From: Nonomuraea typhae
GTDB lineage: Bacteria; Actinomycetota; Actinomycetes; Streptosporangiales; Streptosporangiaceae
Length of the DNA stretch: 35,962 bases
Direction of reading: 5' to 3'
Assembly: GCF_009760925.1 (NCBI RefSeq)
Contig: NZ_VRLV01000028.1
Location: forward strand, 1-35,962
Positions within the stretch are counted from its first letter, which is position 1. Each line of letters starts with the position of its first letter. Position numbers and translations under genes: made by a program. The notes under the pieces are model-generated. The model was not told the origin of the DNA. It saw nothing but the letters and a program-made list of their open reading frames with translations, and did not search any database. Positions 34,138-35,962 of this stretch are shown in pieces.

Positions 34138-34500
34138 CTAACCGCCGACGGCCTCACCCTCCCGAGCCCCGCCCCGAACCCCGACCGGCACCGGGCCGAG
34201 GCGGACCGGCTGAGCCTTCCACTGGCCGTCCGGGGTCTCCCAAAACGGGCCGAAGGCCGCCTCGGCCGCGCTGCGGGCCCGGCTGTAGGTCTGTCAGCGC
34301 CGTCGTCGGGCAGGACCCACCAACGTGCAGCCGAGAGCCGCCTCGGTGATCTCCGCCCGGCTGGCGCCGCCGACCCGCAGGGCGTCGATGAGCGCCGCTG
34401 TGTACTCCTCCAGGTCGATGCCGTAGAGGGTGAAGGCGTTGTCCGGGCCCACGGCGGCCGGGCCCGATCTCCTGCAGGTCGCATCCGGATGGTCGCGGGC
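34138..34500 (-). pseudogene. small hypothetical gene, frameshifted
   Basis: The minus strand reads AAVGPDNAFTLYGIDLEEYT, AALIDALRVGGASRAEITEA and ALGCTLVGPARRRR with a stop at 34294. Coding character resumes in a different frame just after: YSRARSAAEAAFGPFWETPD, then GQWKAQPVRLGPVPVG and a stop at 34138. The whole is best read as one gene with one indel near 34290. The segment LEEYTAALIDALRVGGA is similar to NLDEYIAALIDAMQAGGA in the gene at 21777. Its 5' side merges into IS701 remnants, so its start is uncertain. Function unknown. Confidence 0.4.
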
Positions 34501-34509
34501 CGTGCCATC

Positions 34510-35771
34510 GTGCGGGGGCGATGGGTGGTTGTTGTGGTGTATAGGTTTCAGCCTTCGATGGCAGGTGGGGCATGCGCCGGTCCAGCTCGGCCGTGACGAG
34601 GGTGACGTGGCGGTGCCAGCCTGTCCAGGACCGGCCTTCGAAGTGGTCCAGTCCCAGACCGGTCTTCAGCTCGCGGTAGTCGTGCTCGATCCACCAGCGG
34701 ATCTTGCCGTAGCGGATAAGGTCGGCCGGGTCGGTGTCGGCGGGCAGGCTGGACAGCCAGTACTTGACCGGCTGGTCCTCGTGGCCGGGCCACTGCGCGA
34801 TCAGCACCGCTCAGGCAGGGTGCCGTCGCCGGCGCGGGCGATGCGGTGTCCGGCCGGGCGCACGCGCAGGAAGACGAACCGCGAGCGCATCTCACCCCTG
34901 GAGCCTTCCCGCCAGGTAAGCGGGATCGCGGCAGCGCGGCCGGCGTCCCGGACGTGTTCGGCCAAGCTGACCGCGGGTGTCTGGATAGCGCAGGTCAGTC
35001 CGGGTTGGAGGTCGGCCTCGGCCGGACCAGGCCCGCGGCACCGCGACCACGTCCGGGGCATGCGCGAGGGCGTCGCCTTTGACCTGCACGATGTAGCCGA
35101 TCCCGCGCTCGTCCAGAGCGCCGCGGAACTGACTGCTGTCGCCGTAGCCGGCATCGGCTACCACCAATGGCAGCCGCAGCCCTTGCCCGATCAACTCATC
35201 GAGCATCTCCACCGCCATCATCCACTGCGGACGATGGCGCTCCTCGCCCGGGATCTGGCAACGGTCCCGTCTCGTGGCCACCTCAGAGCTGATGGCAGCA
35301 TCAGCCGCCTGGTCATCCCATGACGCCGGTACGAACAACCGCCAATCCAGCGGACTGGACGCGGTGTCGCTGACCGCATGAACACTCACCCCGACCTGGC
35401 AATTGGCTACCTTTCCGAGCGTGCCCGAGTACTGCCGCGCCACATATGGCGAGCTTTGCCGTCCTTCGGGAAACCCGTGTCATCGACCGCCCACGCCACC
35501 GGCTCCACGACATCGATCGCCACGCGAGCAACCTGGCCCGCACTGCCCAGCTGTCCCACGTCGACATGGTCACGAACTGCTGCAACCCTTGGTGATCCAC
35601 CCCGAGCCGCTCCGCCATCGGCCGCATCGACTTACGCCGCCCGTCCAGTAACCACCCACGCAGGTATGTCGCCCCTTTGGCCTGCTGATCCGAGCGCGCC
35701 ATGGGCTCGAACATCTCCATGGCGAACGCCTCCAGGCGCTGCCGCACAACCGAAAGCTCGTGAGGGGTCAT
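34510..35771 (-). pseudogene. IS701-family transposase with at least four frameshifts
   Basis: ATG 35771 begins MTPHELSVVRQRLEAFAMEM, EPMARSDQQAKGATYLRGWL and RKSMRPMAERLGVDHQGLQQ, the N-terminus of IS701-type transposases. After TWDSWAVRARL the family sequence changes frame (about 35570), then appears as ARQYSGTLGKVANCQVGVSV and WDDQAADAAISSEVATRRDR, LPLVVADAGYGDSSQFRGAL (catalytic Asp) in a second frame. It moves to VSLAEHVRDAGRAAAIPLTW in a third (about 34990), and to YGKIRWWIEHDYRELKTGLG (catalytic Glu) and DHFEGRSWTGWHRHVTLVTA in a fourth. The tail after about 34600 is not recognisable. It is clearly dead. It flanks the CARF operon on the promoter side. Confidence 0.8.
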
Positions 35772-35906
35772 CGCTGCATGAAACTACCCACACCGCCACA
35801 TCCACTCAACGACACGCCGACCTAACAAAGCACTACTAGGAGCTGTTCGGAGTTCGGATCTAGGGAGGTCCGGTGGCGGCCTGGACGTGGCTGGTAGAAC
35901 TCGGAT
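35772..35906. other. junction between two IS elements
   Basis: This 135-bp gap should hold the left end of the IS701-type element and the left end of the IS5-type element. AGCTGTTCGGAGTTCGGATC from about 35841 looks like the IS5 terminus, because GATCTAGG within it recurs, inverted, behind the IS5-type stop at the start of the window. No gene is seen. Confidence 0.4.
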
Positions 35907-35962
35907 GTGGCGCGCTTCGATGTGACCGATGCCGAGTGGGCGTTGATTGAGCCGTATCTGCC
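35907..35962 (+). CDS. IS5-family transposase, N-terminal end (cut by window edge)
   Basis: GTG 35907 opens VARFDVTDAEWALIEPYLP, the usual first residues of actinobacterial IS5-group transposases (form: MxRxDLTDAEWALIEPLLP). Only 18 codons are in the window. The orientation is the same as that of the IS5-type C-terminal end at 2-115, and the two pieces together are compatible with one transposase. Confidence 0.7.
   Translation, partial: MARFDVTDAEWALIEPYL

Noticed and set aside
33857..34508. Long upstream extension of the CARF reading frame to 34508
   Set aside because: The added sequence is low-complexity Arg/Pro/Ser/Ala typical of an out-of-frame reading of GC-rich DNA and overlaps a different, better coding frame (34138-34500). 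A good RBS exists at GTG 33839.
1..35962. CRISPR array
   Set aside because: A CARF protein prompted a search by eye for regular 25-40-bp direct repeats with unique spacers. None was seen on either strand.
1..35962. tRNA, rRNA or an att site for the broken recombinase
   Set aside because: No tRNA-like cloverleaf or CCA-adjacent repeat was recognised; the recombinase is cut, so its element borders are lost.

Overview
The window is high-GC DNA with actinobacterial codon use (G/C in most third codon positions, many GTG starts). A secreted M4-type protease remnant, a CBM5/12-tailed serine protease, a very large secreted YD/RHS protein and a HTH-STAND-WD40 protein suggest a Streptosporangiales- or Streptomyces-like actinomycete. 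The genus is inference. It is an accessory region dominated by broken mobile elements, with no housekeeping operon, tRNA or rRNA gene seen.

Layout. 1-3400: end of an IS5-type transposase, an AT-rich gap, a broken acyl-CoA dehydrogenase fragment, a broken tyrosine recombinase cut by a decayed integrase-core IS, and an IS110 fragment. 3505-15814: two large divergent genes, a ~2,730-residue secreted YD/RHS protein with two LamG domains and a distinct 330-residue C-terminal tail (minus), and a ~1,290-residue HTH-nSTAND-transmembrane-WD40 protein (plus). A palindrome lies between them. 15809-20667: an IS graveyard holding a group II intron whose reverse transcriptase has one amber codon, inserted in the end of an older IS, plus an ISAzo13-type transposase and several transposase tails. 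20668-23433: 3' end of an M4 metallopeptidase gene, a second copy of the acyl-CoA dehydrogenase fragment, small hypothetical genes, and an intact secreted serine protease. 23734-24930: the only IS that looks intact. 24971-25935: small genes and an IS stub. 25945-33839: a compact four-gene minus-strand operon. 34138-35962: a broken small gene, a badly frameshifted IS701-type transposase, and the first codons of an IS5-type transposase at the window edge.

The outstanding feature is the four-gene operon. In transcription order it encodes (1) a CARF-like protein with a DxTGGxK-type ligand motif and a C-terminal HEPN-like RNxxxxxH motif, (2) a ~1,260-residue UPF1/COG1112-like SF1 helicase with a ~540-residue coiled-coil insertion, (3) an unrecognised ~400-residue protein with a winged-helix-like N-terminus, and (4) a phospholipase-D-like protein with two HKD motifs. 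All three junctions overlap (1, 4 and 8 nt), so the genes are almost certainly co-translated and act together. COG1112-type helicase plus PLD is the core pair of the Mokosh anti-phage system; adding a CRISPR-ancillary-type CARF-HEPN protein and the wHTH protein, with no CRISPR array or cas gene in view, gives an architecture I do not recognise as described. My reading is a nucleotide-signal-gated defence system of the RNA-helicase/nuclease type; that function is inferred from domains and context.
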